Part shown: one piece after another, positions 10,380 to 20,827 of the stretch
How the letters are laid out: every line of letters starts with the position of its first letter
Position numbering within the stretch: the first letter of the stretch is position 1
Assembly (NCBI GenBank): GCA_947570695.1
Contig: CANOVB010000003.1
Span: 208,211-272,210, forward strand
DNA: 64,000 nt
Source: an uncultured Clostridium sp.
Lineage (GTDB): Bacteria; Bacillota; Clostridia; TANB77; CAG-508
Direction: 5' to 3'
The notes under the pieces: generated by a model
What the model saw: the letters and a program-made list of their open reading frames with translations, nothing else
The model's database searches: none
Told to the model about the DNA's origin: nothing
Translations under genes and position numbers: made by a program

Positions 10380-12333
10380 TTACTCCACATTAATATCAAA
10401 ATTACAAGTTTTTCTTGTAAAATTTTTATTATAATATGGATCTCCCGCTTCTAAAAAATCTTTCCATTTTTCTTTAAAACTGTTTTTTTCTTTTTCGAAA
10501 CGTTCTTCTTGTTTTTTTGAATATTCATATCCTCTTGATTTTGATTCAAGATGCAAAAGCTCAATATAAGGATTATATACATTTCTATAGCCCTTTTCAA
10601 GTAATTTAAGACAAAAATCAACATCATTAAATGCTACTTTAAATAATTTTTCATCCATAAATCCTGCTTCTTCATAAAGCTCTTTTCTTGAAAAAAGGCA
10701 AGCCCCTGTAACGGCTGATACATTTCTAGTTGCAACTTCCCTTCCATAATAAGCATGTTTTCCATAAGGTAAATTAACTAAAAGATTTCCTGCAATTCCA
10801 GATAATCCGGACTGCGATTCCTGCATGCTGAATTGTTTTATCTCCATAATAAAGTCTTGCACCTATTGCACCTATTTCTTTATTTTGGGCATATCCTATA
10901 AAAGTTTCTAGCCAATCTCTTGTTAATAATTCAGTATCATTATTTAATTGTAAAATATATTCTCCATCAGAATTTTTTACTCCAAAATTAATTAAAGCAG
11001 AATAATTAAATTCATTTTTATTTTTTTCTAAATTACTACTATTTTCTATTTTTTCTTTATGAGCTATTTCTAAATCATTTTTAGATTTCTCTTCTGACTT
11101 TGTTTCTATATCATTTTTAGAATTTTCTAAATCAAATTCTCCATTTATATCTAGAATAGTTTTTTTATCATAATTTAAAATTTTTATTTTAGAATTTTTT
11201 ATAAGTTCTTTATAATATTTAAATGTTTCTTGTGATTTGCTATTATTTTCTATAATATTAATTTCATAATTTTGGTAAGTTGTAAGTTTTAATATTGAAT
11301 TAATACATTTTTTTAATAAATCTATATTATCTTTATTTGGAATCAAAATTGATACTTTTGAATTTTCTATTACATTATACTTTATTTTATATATTCCAGG
11401 AACATCTTGTCCATCTTCAACAGTCCCATTTTTCTCTAATCTTTTTAAATGCTCTTCAACAACTCTTATTCCTGCTTTAAAAGCATAAGGCTTACTTTCT
11501 GCTACATTTGCAGTAGAATCTCTATGTACTCTCCAATGATATAAAATTTTAGGAATATGTATAATTTTATTAGCTTTTTCAGTTGCTCTTAAAACAAAAT
11601 CGAAATCTTGTGCACCATTAAATTCTGAGTTTAAATTTCCTACTTTTTCTAATAAATCTTTTTTTACAACAACAAAATGAGTAATATAATTATTGCATTC
11701 TAGAGTTTCTGGTGAAAAATCTGGTTTAAAATAAGGCTCAAATCTTTCTTTAGTTTCATTATCTAGTTTATCTTCATCAGTATAAATAAAATCTACTTCT
11801 TTATTTTCATTAATTACTTTTACTATTTCAAATAGTGCCTCTTTTGGTATTATATCATCATGATCTAAAAATCCTATAAAATCACCTGTTGCCATTTTTA
11901 TTGCCTCATTAGTATTTTCAGAAATTCCATTATTAGAATTTAAAAAATTATATTTTATTCTATTATCATTTTCATAATATTTTTTTAAGTTTTCATTTTG
12001 AATTTCACTACCGTCTGCTAAGCAAAGTTCCCAATTTGAATAAGTTTGATTTTTTAAAGCTTCTATAAGTTCTTTTAAAAATCTTTCATTTGTATTATAC
12101 ATTGGAACAACTATACTTATTTTAGGTTCAAATTCAAAATCAATTTTTCTTTGTAGTTCTAAATCTTCTATAGTAGGATTATTTTTTTCCATCCATATTT
12201 TATATTGTTCTTGATTAGATTTTCTGTTTTCTTTTATACGAAATAGTCTTTTAAAAACTTTTTTTAGTGTTCTCCAAAAGCCATATCTTCTAAAATAATA
12301 TTTAATTTTATTAAAATTATTTTTTAAATTCAT
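10380..12333 (-). CDS. Two-domain GT2 glycosyltransferase, frame interrupted by CGG-A at 10807-10809
   Basis: The reading frame from the ATG at 12333 encodes two GT-A domains: VVPMYNTNERFLKE, LADGS and LDHDD in the first, SILIPNKDNIDLL and QLNNDTELL in the second. It stops shortly after residue 508. If the C of an in-frame CGG is skipped so that the following GGA is read, translation continues for 142 codons with VGLSGIAGN and a C-terminus like that of the neighbour at 12743-14683. The total is 650 residues against 646 in that paralogue. The glycine restored is the one conserved in the paralogue. Alternatives are a disabled gene or a base-calling error. A low-complexity Glu/Lys/Asn/Ser insert separates the two domains. 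Confidence 0.82.
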
Positions 12334-12351
12334 TTCTTTTTCCTTTTTTAT

Positions 12352-12723
12352 TTATTGATAGCAAAAAAACATTTTTGTCAAAATTACTTGTATTATACTT
12401 CCTATAACAAATATTGTAATAGTAAATGCTCGAATCTTCTTAGTTTTTTCTCTTTTTAGAGATATATTTATAAAAACTGATATTAGAATAATCATTAATC
12501 CCATTAGTATATTAAAAAAATTTAATTCAAAACTAGCTATTGTTTTTATTATTTCTGGATGTCAACTTATTAAATTGTTATCAATTTTTAATATTAAAAT
12601 ACTAATAAAAGTCATAATTATACTAGGAATTGTTACTAGTATTGAAGTTTTTATCTTTTCAGACATAAGAAACATTATAGAAAATATAATTATTGGAAAT
12701 ACAACTACAAAGCCAATTATCAT
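12352..12723 (-). pseudogene. Small four-helix membrane protein with an in-frame TGA
   Basis: A frame beginning with ATG after GAAGGAG encodes about four hydrophobic helices over 123 codons, but codon 54 is TGA (12562-12564). Downstream of it the same frame continues as a normal membrane protein (HPEIIKTIASFELNFF) and closes at a TAA. Other genes here end in TGA (for example the flippase at 27650), so TGA is a genuine stop. The simplest reading is a single nonsense mutation; the context TGA-C is a leaky one, so some readthrough is possible. It lies between two two-domain GT2 genes. The family is not recognised. Confidence 0.6.
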
Positions 12724-12742
12724 AAATTCTCCTTCTAAACTA

Positions 12743-14683
12743 TTATTTTTTCTTCTTTTTAATTATTGCCTCTTCTCCATAATAATTTACTTTTATATTT
12801 TTATAATGATAAACTTCTGTATCCAAACTTAAATTAACATTATAGTAAGGATCTCCACTATCTAAAATCTCTGGCCATCTTTGCTCAAATCTGCATATTT
12901 CTCCTTGAAATCTTTTTACTTTTGCTGGTGTATCTTCTCCACCTCTTGTTTTTGATTCATAATGCCAAAATTCAACAAATGGATTATATACAACTAAATA
13001 TCCTTTTTCTCTTATTTTTAAACAAAAATCAACGTCATTAAATGCTACTGCTAAATTTTCATCCATCCAGCCAACTTCTTCATAAATACTTTTCTTAGAA
13101 GCTAAACAAGCTCCAGTTACAGCACTTAAATTTTCTATCATACTTTCTTTTGCAAAATATGCATGTCCACTTTTAGGAATACTTTTAAATCTATTTCCGG
13201 CAATTCCGCCTATTCCAACTATTATTCCTGCATGTTGTATTGTCTCATCTGGAAAATATAATTTTACTCCTACTGCTCCTACATCTTCTCTTTGAATAAA
13301 TCCAAGAATTATTTCTAACCAATTTTCTGTTATTAACTCTGTGTCATTATTTAATTGAATTACATATTCTCCTTCAGAATTTCTTACTCCAAAATTAATA
13401 ACTGCTGAGTAATTAAATCCTGGTTTTACTTCTATTCTATTTTTATTTGTATATTCTAAACTTGATTCTTCCTCTTTTTCTATAAGTTTACCAGTATTAT
13501 AGTTTGCTACTTTTATTTTTTCATTTTTTATTAATTCTTTATAATATTGGAAGATTTCTTCTGTCTCACTATTATTTTCAACTACTACAATTTCATAATT
13601 TTTATAAGTAGTTTTTTCTAAAATAGAATCTATACAAACTTTTAAAATATCTTTACCGTCTTTATTAGGAATAATAACTGATACTTTTGGCTCTCCCTTT
13701 ACTTTATAATCAATTCTATAAATTCCTTCTATACATCCTTCTGAAACAGTTCCTTCTAGTCCCATTCTTTTTAAATGATCTTCTATAGCTTTTTTTCCTG
13801 CTTCAAATGCATAATTTTTTGCATTACTATCTAATTTTGCAGTAGAACCACTATGTACTCTCCAATGATATAGCATCTTTGGAACATGCATTATATTTGC
13901 TGGTTTTACAATTTCAGACATTCTTAAAAAAATGTCATAATCTTGTGCTCCATCATAATCTTCTTTAAATCCGCCTAATTTTTCCATTAATTCTTTTTTA
14001 AACATACTAAAATGACAAATATAATTTTGGCATCTTAAAGTATCTAGTGCAAAATCTGGCTTAAAATACGCATCATATCTATTTCCATTTTCATCAATTT
14101 TGTCTTCATCTGAATATAAGAATTCTGAATTTGGATATTTGTTTAATGCATATACCATCTCATATAAAGCGTAATCAGCTAAAATATCATCATGATCCAA
14201 AAGTGCAAGGAAGTCACCTGTTGCCATTTCTATTGCTGCATTTGTATTTCCTGCAATTCCTAAATTTCCATTTAGGAATTTATATTTTATTCTATTATCA
14301 CTTTCATAATATTTTTTTAAATTTTCATTTTGTTTAGGGCTTCCATCTGCTAAGCAAAGTTCCCAATTTGTATATGTTTGATTTATCATACAATTAATCA
14401 AATCTTTAAAAAACTTTTCTTTTGTATTATACATTGGAACAATTACACTAATCTTAGGTGAAATTTCAAATTTCTTTTTCATTTGTTCTTTTAAATCTGA
14501 ATCTTTAGGCTCATTATATTTTATCCATCCACCATAATCACCATATTGTAGATCTTTTTCACCTTTTAAAAACCTTACTATCTTTCTAAGTACAGTTTTA
14601 ATACACTTTTTTACTGTTTTTATAAAGCCATATTTCTTAATATAAAATTTTATTTGATTAATTCTATGTTTTATAATATTCAT
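12743..14683 (-). CDS. Two-domain GT2 glycosyltransferase
   Basis: This 646-residue protein starts with a basic helix-rich segment, then has a GT-A domain at about 73-300 (VIVPMYNTKEKFFKDL, LADGSPKQ, LALLDHDDIL, HVPKMLYHWRVHSG) and a second at about 330-610 (SVIIPNKDGKDILK, ENNSETEE, QLNNDTELI, CLKIREKGYLVVYNP, ESKTRGG). The architecture is that of bifunctional rhamnan or galactan chain enzymes. It is the intact paralogue of the interrupted gene just downstream and of the C-terminal half of the 1184-residue protein upstream. It probably adds alternating residues to the growing polymer in the cytoplasm; donors are inferred from the dTDP-rhamnose genes. Confidence 0.88.
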   Translation of the reverse strand: MNIIKHRINQIKFYIKKYGFIKTVKKCIKTVLRKIVRFLKGEKDLQYGDYGGWIKYNEPKDSDLKEQMKKKFEISPKISVIVPMYNTKEKFFKDLINCMINQTYTNWELCLADGSPKQNENLKKYYESDNRIKYKFLNGNLGIAGNTNAAIEMATGDFLALLDHDDILADYALYEMVYALNKYPNSEFLYSDEDKIDENGNRYDAYFKPDFALDTLRCQNYICHFSMFKKELMEKLGGFKEDYDGAQDYDIFLRMSEIVKPANIMHVPKMLYHWRVHSGSTAKLDSNAKNYAFEAGKKAIEDHLKRMGLEGTVSEGCIEGIYRIDYKVKGEPKVSVIIPNKDGKDILKVCIDSILEKTTYKNYEIVVVENNSETEEIFQYYKELIKNEKIKVANYNTGKLIEKEEESSLEYTNKNRIEVKPGFNYSAVINFGVRNSEGEYVIQLNNDTELITENWLEIILGFIQREDVGAVGVKLYFPDETIQHAGIIVGIGGIAGNRFKSIPKSGHAYFAKESMIENLSAVTGACLASKKSIYEEVGWMDENLAVAFNDVDFCLKIREKGYLVVYNPFVEFWHYESKTRGGEDTPAKVKRFQGEICRFEQRWPEILDSGDPYYNVNLSLDTEVYHYKNIKVNYYGEEAIIKKKKK

Positions 14684-14785
14684 ATTTTTTCCCTTTCACA
14701 TATTCTGTTTCCATTAAATTTAATTTTTTATGCATAAATAAAGTCTTTAAGAATTTATTTCAAACTCATATTAATCATTATTACT

Positions 14786-17700
14786 TTAAACTTTATCAGT
14801 TCTTATGTCATATTTATCTGATTCTAAATTAAAGTTTATATTATAATATTCATCACCTTTTAAAAGTTTATCTTTCCATATTTCCAAAAACAAATTAATC
14901 TCATGCTTAAATCTTTCTATTTTTTCTGGAGCATTATCATCTCCTCTAGTTTTTGATTCATAATGCATAAGCTCAACAAATGGATTATATACTATAAGTC
15001 TTCCAGTATTTCTAATTTTCAAGCAAAAATCAATATCATTAAAAGCGACTGCAAAATCTTCGTTCATATATCCAACTTCTTCATAAATAGATTTTTTAGT
15101 CATTATACATGCTGCAGTAACTGCATTCATATTTTGAATTATATTTTCTCTTCCAAAATAACCTTGTTCATCTTTTGCGAGTCCTCTAAATAAATGTGCT
15201 GCTACAGTTCTTGCTCCAACTATTATTCCAGCATGCTGTATTGTTTCATCCGAATAATAAAGCTTTACTCCAACTGCTCCAACATCTTCTCTCTGTGCAA
15301 ATCCTAACATTTTTTCAAGCCAGTCTTTAGTTAATATTTCTGTATCATTATTTAATTGTACAATATAATCACCATTTACATTTTTTACACCAAAATTTAT
15401 TATTTTTGAATAATTAAATCCAATTCCTTTATTAGGTTCTCCAACTAGCTCTTTTTCCCCTGTTTTATCCAAAATTGTATTTTTATTAAAATTTAAAACT
15501 TTTATTTTTTCATTTTTTATAAGCTCTTTATAATAATCAAAAGTTGCTGTTTTTTCACTATTGTTTTCAATAATTACTATTTCATAATTATTATAAGTTG
15601 ATTTATTTATAATTGAATTTATGCATGCTTCTAATAAATCAATTCCATCTTTATTTGGAATTAATATTGAAATTTTTGGATTTCCTCTTATCTCATAATC
15701 TATTTTATAAGTTCCAGCATTTGCTCCTTCTGAAACAGTCCCATTTAATCCTACTCGTTTTAAATGTGCTTCTATAGCCTTCTGTCCTGCTAAAATTGCA
15801 TAAGGTTTTGCCTCTTGTGTCATTGAAGTTGATGATTTATGAACTCTCCAATGATATAGCACTTTAGATATATGAATTATCTTTTTAGCATTTTCAGACA
15901 TTCTAAGTATAATATCATAATCTTGAGCTCCATTATATTCTGAATTAAATCCACCAATTTTTTCCAACAATTCCTTTTTAAATACACTATAATGACATAT
16001 ATAATTATTAGCTCTTAATGTATCTGGTGCATAATCAGGTTTGAAATGAGGTGCATAATCAGGCTCATCTATAAAATGAAATTTATCTTCATCAGAATAA
16101 ATAAAATCAACATCTTTATTTTCATTTATAACCTTTACTATTTCATATAATGCTGTAATCTCTAACATGTCATCATGATCTAAAAGTGATATATAATCTC
16201 CTGTTGCCATTTTAATAGCTTCATTCGTATTTTCCGAAATTCCTTTATTTTCCCCTAAAAACTTATACTTAATTCTTTTGTCTTTTTCCACCATTTTTTT
16301 AATTTCTTCAAGTTCTTGTTCACTTCCATCTGCTAAGCAAAGTTCCCAATTTTTATAAGTTTGAGAATGTACACTATATAATAGCTCTCTAAAAAATTCT
16401 GTATCTGTATTATATAAAGGAATTACTATACTTATTTTAGGTTTCTTTTTAAATTTAGTTTTTTCTTGTTTTTCAATTTCTGCATCTGTATAATTATTTG
16501 CTTTTATCCATTTTTCATAATCAGAAAGTTCATTATCTTTTTCTCTTTCTAAGTCTTTTTCATATTTTAAATATTTTCTATGATCTATACCTTTCCAGTA
16601 TTCAGCTGTTTTTTCATCTGTTAATTTAAAATAATTTTCTACCTTTTTTTTATATTTTTTTTCTGTTTGTTTTTTATCATATTCTGCTCTTCTTTTTCCT
16701 CCTGGAGGCATAATTCTATCTATAAAACTTGCCCCGCTATTAGGATTAAGCATCCATGCAAGTATTCTAACAGGTTTTGTTATTTTCCATGACAATGAAC
16801 TAGAAATTGCCCTTAATTGATTTGCATAATTAACTAGTTCTACATCCTTTTCTTTAACTAATTTTGTTAAATCTTCAATTCCTTTTTGATATTCTTTTAT
16901 ATTATTTTCTAAATTTTCTATATGTTCATTTGCAGCATCTAAATCTGTTTTTATTGCTCTTGCAGGTAATATACATTTTACTGAATTTACATGCAAATCC
17001 CACATATCTTTATCAAGTATTTTTTCTTGAAGTTTATCTTCTAAATTTTTAAAATATTCTTCATATTTTTCTAAATCTAAAAGTTTTAATATTTTTTCTA
17101 AATCTTCAATCTTTTTAAGCTCAGTAAAATATAAAATTGCTCTATATAAAATAAATTCTAATGGTACATTTTCTTCATACCATTCTTGGTCATAAGCATA
17201 TACTTTATCTTTTTTTACTAAACAATTTTGAAAAATTAAATCTAAAAGTCCATTTTTAGTAAAATGCAAACTTTCTTCTAAAACTTTAGGAATTTGAACA
17301 TCATATTTTTGAAAAACTGTATTTCCATCTTTTTTATAAATTAATAGTTTTTCTAAGACATTTTCTTTGAATTCCTTAATTTTTTCAATAGCTTCATTAA
17401 GTCCTTTTTCATAATATATTTGCATTAAAAATTCATCATAAGAAATAGCATCTCTTAAAAATTCGCTTTCAATATAATTTTCTTTTACTTTACCTAAACT
17501 TAAAATCTTACAATCATTTAAAATTTTAATATTATTTGATACTTTTTCTATATGATTTTTTGATTTTTCTGTATCTGCATATTTATATACAAAATTTTTC
17601 CCTATAACAGTTTTTATTCTATATTCTTGTTTTCTTGTAATACCAAAACTTACAAATCTAATATCTTCAAATTTATCTTTAGTTGAAATTTCTATAAAAA

Positions 17701-18340
17701 ATGAATTAGAAAAAAATGGAAATAAGTTTTTGTCTTGATTAATTAGTTCCTTATATGCTTCTCTTTCAGAAAAATTTAAAATTTCTCCATCTTCACAAAA
17801 AGTTAAAATTCTAGAATCTATACTATCATTAGTAGGCATAAATTCATCTGTATATATAACATTAGTTAATTTATAATCTGGCAATGGATAATAAAATTTA
17901 TATTTTAATTTCAAATTATTTAATATATTTTTTATTTTAGAATAGCTTAAAATATTTTCTTTATTTTCTATAATGTTTTCATAATCTTTAGAATCTTGAC
18001 TATTTCTATCCCCAGCCCAATATTTCATTCCATATTTATTTTGCATTGCAAGTAAAATTTTTCCATCTCTTGTTAAACAATTTTCAGCAAATTTTAATAA
18101 ACTGATAATTTCTTTTTCAGAACTTAAATTTTCAAAGCTTCCAATTAAAGTAACATAATCAAATTTAGCTTTTATTTCAAAGTCATCATCAATATTCTCT
18201 ATTAAAGATACATTATTTGATTTTTCTTTTAGTATTTTAGTAATTTCTTCATCTTTTCCAACTTGTAAAATAGTATCTTTTTTTTCAATAGGATACCAAC
18301 TTATTATATTCTTTTTAAATTCTAATAAATTTTCCTTCAT
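14786..18340 (-). CDS. Giant methyltransferase-like / coiled-coil / double GT2 protein
   Basis: The chosen start at 18340 has a GGAG ribosome site eight bases upstream; a TTG nine codons earlier is less likely. The product is about 1184 residues. Residues 1-180 look like a degenerate class I SAM methyltransferase (ILQVGKDEE, FDYVTLIGSFENL, CLTRDGKILLAMQN). A long charged helical middle follows, with a coiled-coil near residue 480 and the SLSWKITKPVRILAW linker found in rhamnan synthesis enzymes near 517. Two GT-A domains come next, from about 633 (ISIVIPLYNTDTEFF, LDHDDML) and 885 (ISILIPNKDGIDLL, QLNNDTEIL). It may couple chain extension with chain capping or length control, as known for methyl-capped ABC-exported O-antigens; that is inference. 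Confidence 0.85.
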   Translation of the reverse strand: MKENLLEFKKNIISWYPIEKKDTILQVGKDEEITKILKEKSNNVSLIENIDDDFEIKAKFDYVTLIGSFENLSSEKEIISLLKFAENCLTRDGKILLAMQNKYGMKYWAGDRNSQDSKDYENIIENKENILSYSKIKNILNNLKLKYKFYYPLPDYKLTNVIYTDEFMPTNDSIDSRILTFCEDGEILNFSEREAYKELINQDKNLFPFFSNSFFIEISTKDKFEDIRFVSFGITRKQEYRIKTVIGKNFVYKYADTEKSKNHIEKVSNNIKILNDCKILSLGKVKENYIESEFLRDAISYDEFLMQIYYEKGLNEAIEKIKEFKENVLEKLLIYKKDGNTVFQKYDVQIPKVLEESLHFTKNGLLDLIFQNCLVKKDKVYAYDQEWYEENVPLEFILYRAILYFTELKKIEDLEKILKLLDLEKYEEYFKNLEDKLQEKILDKDMWDLHVNSVKCILPARAIKTDLDAANEHIENLENNIKEYQKGIEDLTKLVKEKDVELVNYANQLRAISSSLSWKITKPVRILAWMLNPNSGASFIDRIMPPGGKRRAEYDKKQTEKKYKKKVENYFKLTDEKTAEYWKGIDHRKYLKYEKDLEREKDNELSDYEKWIKANNYTDAEIEKQEKTKFKKKPKISIVIPLYNTDTEFFRELLYSVHSQTYKNWELCLADGSEQELEEIKKMVEKDKRIKYKFLGENKGISENTNEAIKMATGDYISLLDHDDMLEITALYEIVKVINENKDVDFIYSDEDKFHFIDEPDYAPHFKPDYAPDTLRANNYICHYSVFKKELLEKIGGFNSEYNGAQDYDIILRMSENAKKIIHISKVLYHWRVHKSSTSMTQEAKPYAILAGQKAIEAHLKRVGLNGTVSEGANAGTYKIDYEIRGNPKISILIPNKDGIDLLEACINSIINKSTYNNYEIVIIENNSEKTATFDYYKELIKNEKIKVLNFNKNTILDKTGEKELVGEPNKGIGFNYSKIINFGVKNVNGDYIVQLNNDTEILTKDWLEKMLGFAQREDVGAVGVKLYYSDETIQHAGIIVGARTVAAHLFRGLAKDEQGYFGRENIIQNMNAVTAACIMTKKSIYEEVGYMNEDFAVAFNDIDFCLKIRNTGRLIVYNPFVELMHYESKTRGDDNAPEKIERFKHEINLFLEIWKDKLLKGDEYYNINFNLESDKYDIRTDKV

Positions 18341-18445
18341 TAAATTTTCTCCGTTATTTTTATTCAAACTTGCTTTTATTTGTCTAATTCAGTTATACTC
18401 TAAGTCTCGTTTTCTTTTTTATTTTCTTATTTTTATTAATTAAAA

Positions 18446-19742
18446 TTATTTTTTATTTACTTTTATTTGAGAATCTAGCCTCACAAGTCCTACTGTACTT
18501 TTAGTTGTGATAATTTCAATTAATAATGCATCATATTTTCTACTTAATGCTTCTAGCTCTCCTTCTTCATTATACTTTGTACAACTAAAAGATACTGTAT
18601 ATTTTCCGTGGTGCTATTGGAAGTTTTTGCTTAAACTCAGCTACTGCAATATCGCCTTTTTCAAAAGTTCCAGTAGCAATTTTTTCAATATTTGAATTTG
18701 TTCCTGTAACATCTTTTCCACTAAAATCTTTTATTGTTAAAGTAAAAATCGGTTCTTTTACTTTAGTGTTAAATTTTACTCTTGATTTAAAAGTAATTTC
18801 ATCCCCATTATCAAAAATACTTACAGGATTCCCCTCTTTATCAAACACCCCATAGTCAAATACTTCTGCTTCATCATTCCCATATTCTATCATATTAGGA
18901 TTTTGATTAAATTTTTCTTTCCATAGTTCGCCATCAAATTTTATTTCTCCTTTATTTGATTTTAAACTTTCTTTCTTTTCTTCTTTTTTATCTTCGTCTG
19001 GATTTATTCCTACAATTATTTTTTTATATCTATTTACTCCATCTTTAACAGAACCATCAAAAGTTTTTTTACCGTTTTCCAAAATTATTACTCTATTGCA
19101 ATTTGCCATAACATCACTAACATTATGAGTAACAAAAATTATTGTTTTTCCTTTTTCCTTAAATTGTTCAAATTTTTTAAAACATTTTAATTGAAATGCC
19201 ATATCCCCAACAGATAAAACTTCATCAACAATTAAAATATCTGGATCTACATTTATTGCACAAGCAAATGCTAAACGAGCAAACATACCTGATGAATAAG
19301 TTTTCACTGGTTGAGATAAATGTTCACCAATATCTGCAAAATCTATAATTTCTTTTTCTTTTTCTTTTATTTGTTCATCTGTTAGTCCCATAACTTGTCC
19401 ATGTTGATATATGTTTTCATAACCTGTAAGTTCTGGATTAAATGCAGCTCCTAGTTCTAAAAGTGAACTTATTTTCCCATTAACCTCTAAACTACCTGAA
19501 GTAGGCGTAACAACACCTGTAATCATTTTTAATAAAGTAGATTTACCTGCGCCATTTTTTCCTAATATTCCTAGTACTTCACCTTTTTTTAATTCTAAGC
19601 TTAAATTATCCATAGCTTTAAAGGTCGTATGCCTTTTTAAGCCTGGAATTAACGCTTCAGCTAATCTATCTTTTTTTCTTGAAAACATTTTATATTCTTT
19701 ACTTAAATTAGAAATCTTAATTACTGTTTCATTATTTTCCAT
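18446..19742 (-). CDS. Wzt-type polysaccharide ABC exporter ATPase, frame interrupted by CGG-A at 18606-18608
   Basis: Residues 1-250 form the ATPase: Walker A GKNGAGKSTLLK, the signature YSSGM, Walker B ILIVDEVLSVGD and a switch His in FVTHN. Residues from about 290 form the beta-sandwich carbohydrate-binding domain of Wzt. The frame stops soon after PIAPRK, inside that domain. Skipping the C of the in-frame CGG gives APGKYTVSFSCTKYNEEG, the expected glycine turn and last strands, and ends at a TAA after 431 residues in total. Without the shift the last 50 or so residues of the substrate-reading domain are lost. It works with the permease at 20828-21616 to export the polymer. Confidence 0.88.
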
Positions 19743-19809
19743 TAGTTTGCCTTTCTATCATATTTTACATTTCCTTGTTTTAATTCTCTAAAATACTATT
19801 AGAAAAAAT

Positions 19810-20775
19810 TTATATATTTTTTATTTTAAATAATATTCTAGCTAAAGCTGGAATATTTAAAATTACAAAGTTTTGCATTTTATAGCTAAATTCCTCATAT
19901 TTATAAAGTTTGAAAAACAAAATCCAATTTTTAAAATTAATATTTTTTACTTTTTCTAAATCTTCAAAATATTTTAAAGCTATTTTATTTAAATTCCTTA
20001 TTTTTTCGCTTTTAAATTTTTCTTCATTTTCTACAAAAACTTTAAAATGTTCTTTTTTTACAGTTATAAATAAATTTCTGATATCTTCTAAATTTCTCAT
20101 TTCATCTGTTTTCTTTTTGGAACCGACTTTATTATTTTTATGCTGTCTATATTTAATTAGTGGTTCTTCTATATAATCTATTTTTCCTTTTTGACTAATT
20201 ACTAAAGATATCCAATAATCATGTAATACAAATTTACTTGTATTTGGTAATGGTAAAAATTCTTTTATTAATTCTTTTTTTGATAAAATTGTACATCCTG
20301 TTATAAAATTATTTAAATATAAACTTTCAAAATTATTATATTTTTTAATTTTTTTATAAAATCCCTTTAGTTTCCAATATGATTTATATGTTACATTCAT
20401 ATTTTCATCTACAACTTCTAAATCTGTATAAATTAAATCACTATTAGTTTCTTTTATTTTTTGTATTGATTTTTCAATTTTATTTTCTTTCCAAATATCA
20501 TCTTGATCAGAAAACATATAATATTCGTTTTCAACCTTTTTTAATAAAAACTCAAAATTTTTAATTACACCTAAATTATTTTCTTGATAAAAAACCGTAA
20601 TTCTTTCATCTTTTTCTTTATATTTTTCTAGTATTTCTTTTGTATTATCTGTTGATGAATCATCAGAAATCAATAATCTAAAATCTGAATAAGTTTGTGA
20701 TAAAATACTATTTAATTGGTCTTCTAAATACTTAGCTCCATTATATGTTGCAAGTAATATATCAACTTTTTCCAT
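19810..20775 (-). CDS. GT2 family glycosyltransferase, rhamnosyltransferase-like
   Basis: This 321-residue enzyme opens with VDILLATYNGAKYLEDQLNS, followed by ISDDSSTDNT and the motif YMFSDQDDIW near residue 97, which matches the DQDDIW form seen at 2692-3600. The C-terminal part is rich in Lys/Asn and ends with a weak hydrophobic helix. It is placed between the permease and ATPase genes of the exporter, so it very likely acts on the exported chain. A role in adding rhamnose is suggested by the family motif and the rml genes; no residue proves the donor. Confidence 0.87.
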   Translation of the reverse strand: MEKVDILLATYNGAKYLEDQLNSILSQTYSDFRLLISDDSSTDNTKEILEKYKEKDERITVFYQENNLGVIKNFEFLLKKVENEYYMFSDQDDIWKENKIEKSIQKIKETNSDLIYTDLEVVDENMNVTYKSYWKLKGFYKKIKKYNNFESLYLNNFITGCTILSKKELIKEFLPLPNTSKFVLHDYWISLVISQKGKIDYIEEPLIKYRQHKNNKVGSKKKTDEMRNLEDIRNLFITVKKEHFKVFVENEEKFKSEKIRNLNKIALKYFEDLEKVKNINFKNWILFFKLYKYEEFSYKMQNFVILNIPALARILFKIKNI

Positions 20776-20827
20776 AAGTTTTACCTTTCATCTTTTTTAT
20801 TTTAGATAACGTTTTTTATATATTTAA

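Noticed and set aside
12352-12723. TGA read as Trp (alternative code) to explain the in-frame stop
   Set aside because: Trp is encoded by TGG throughout and intact genes here end with TGA, for example at 27650-27652.
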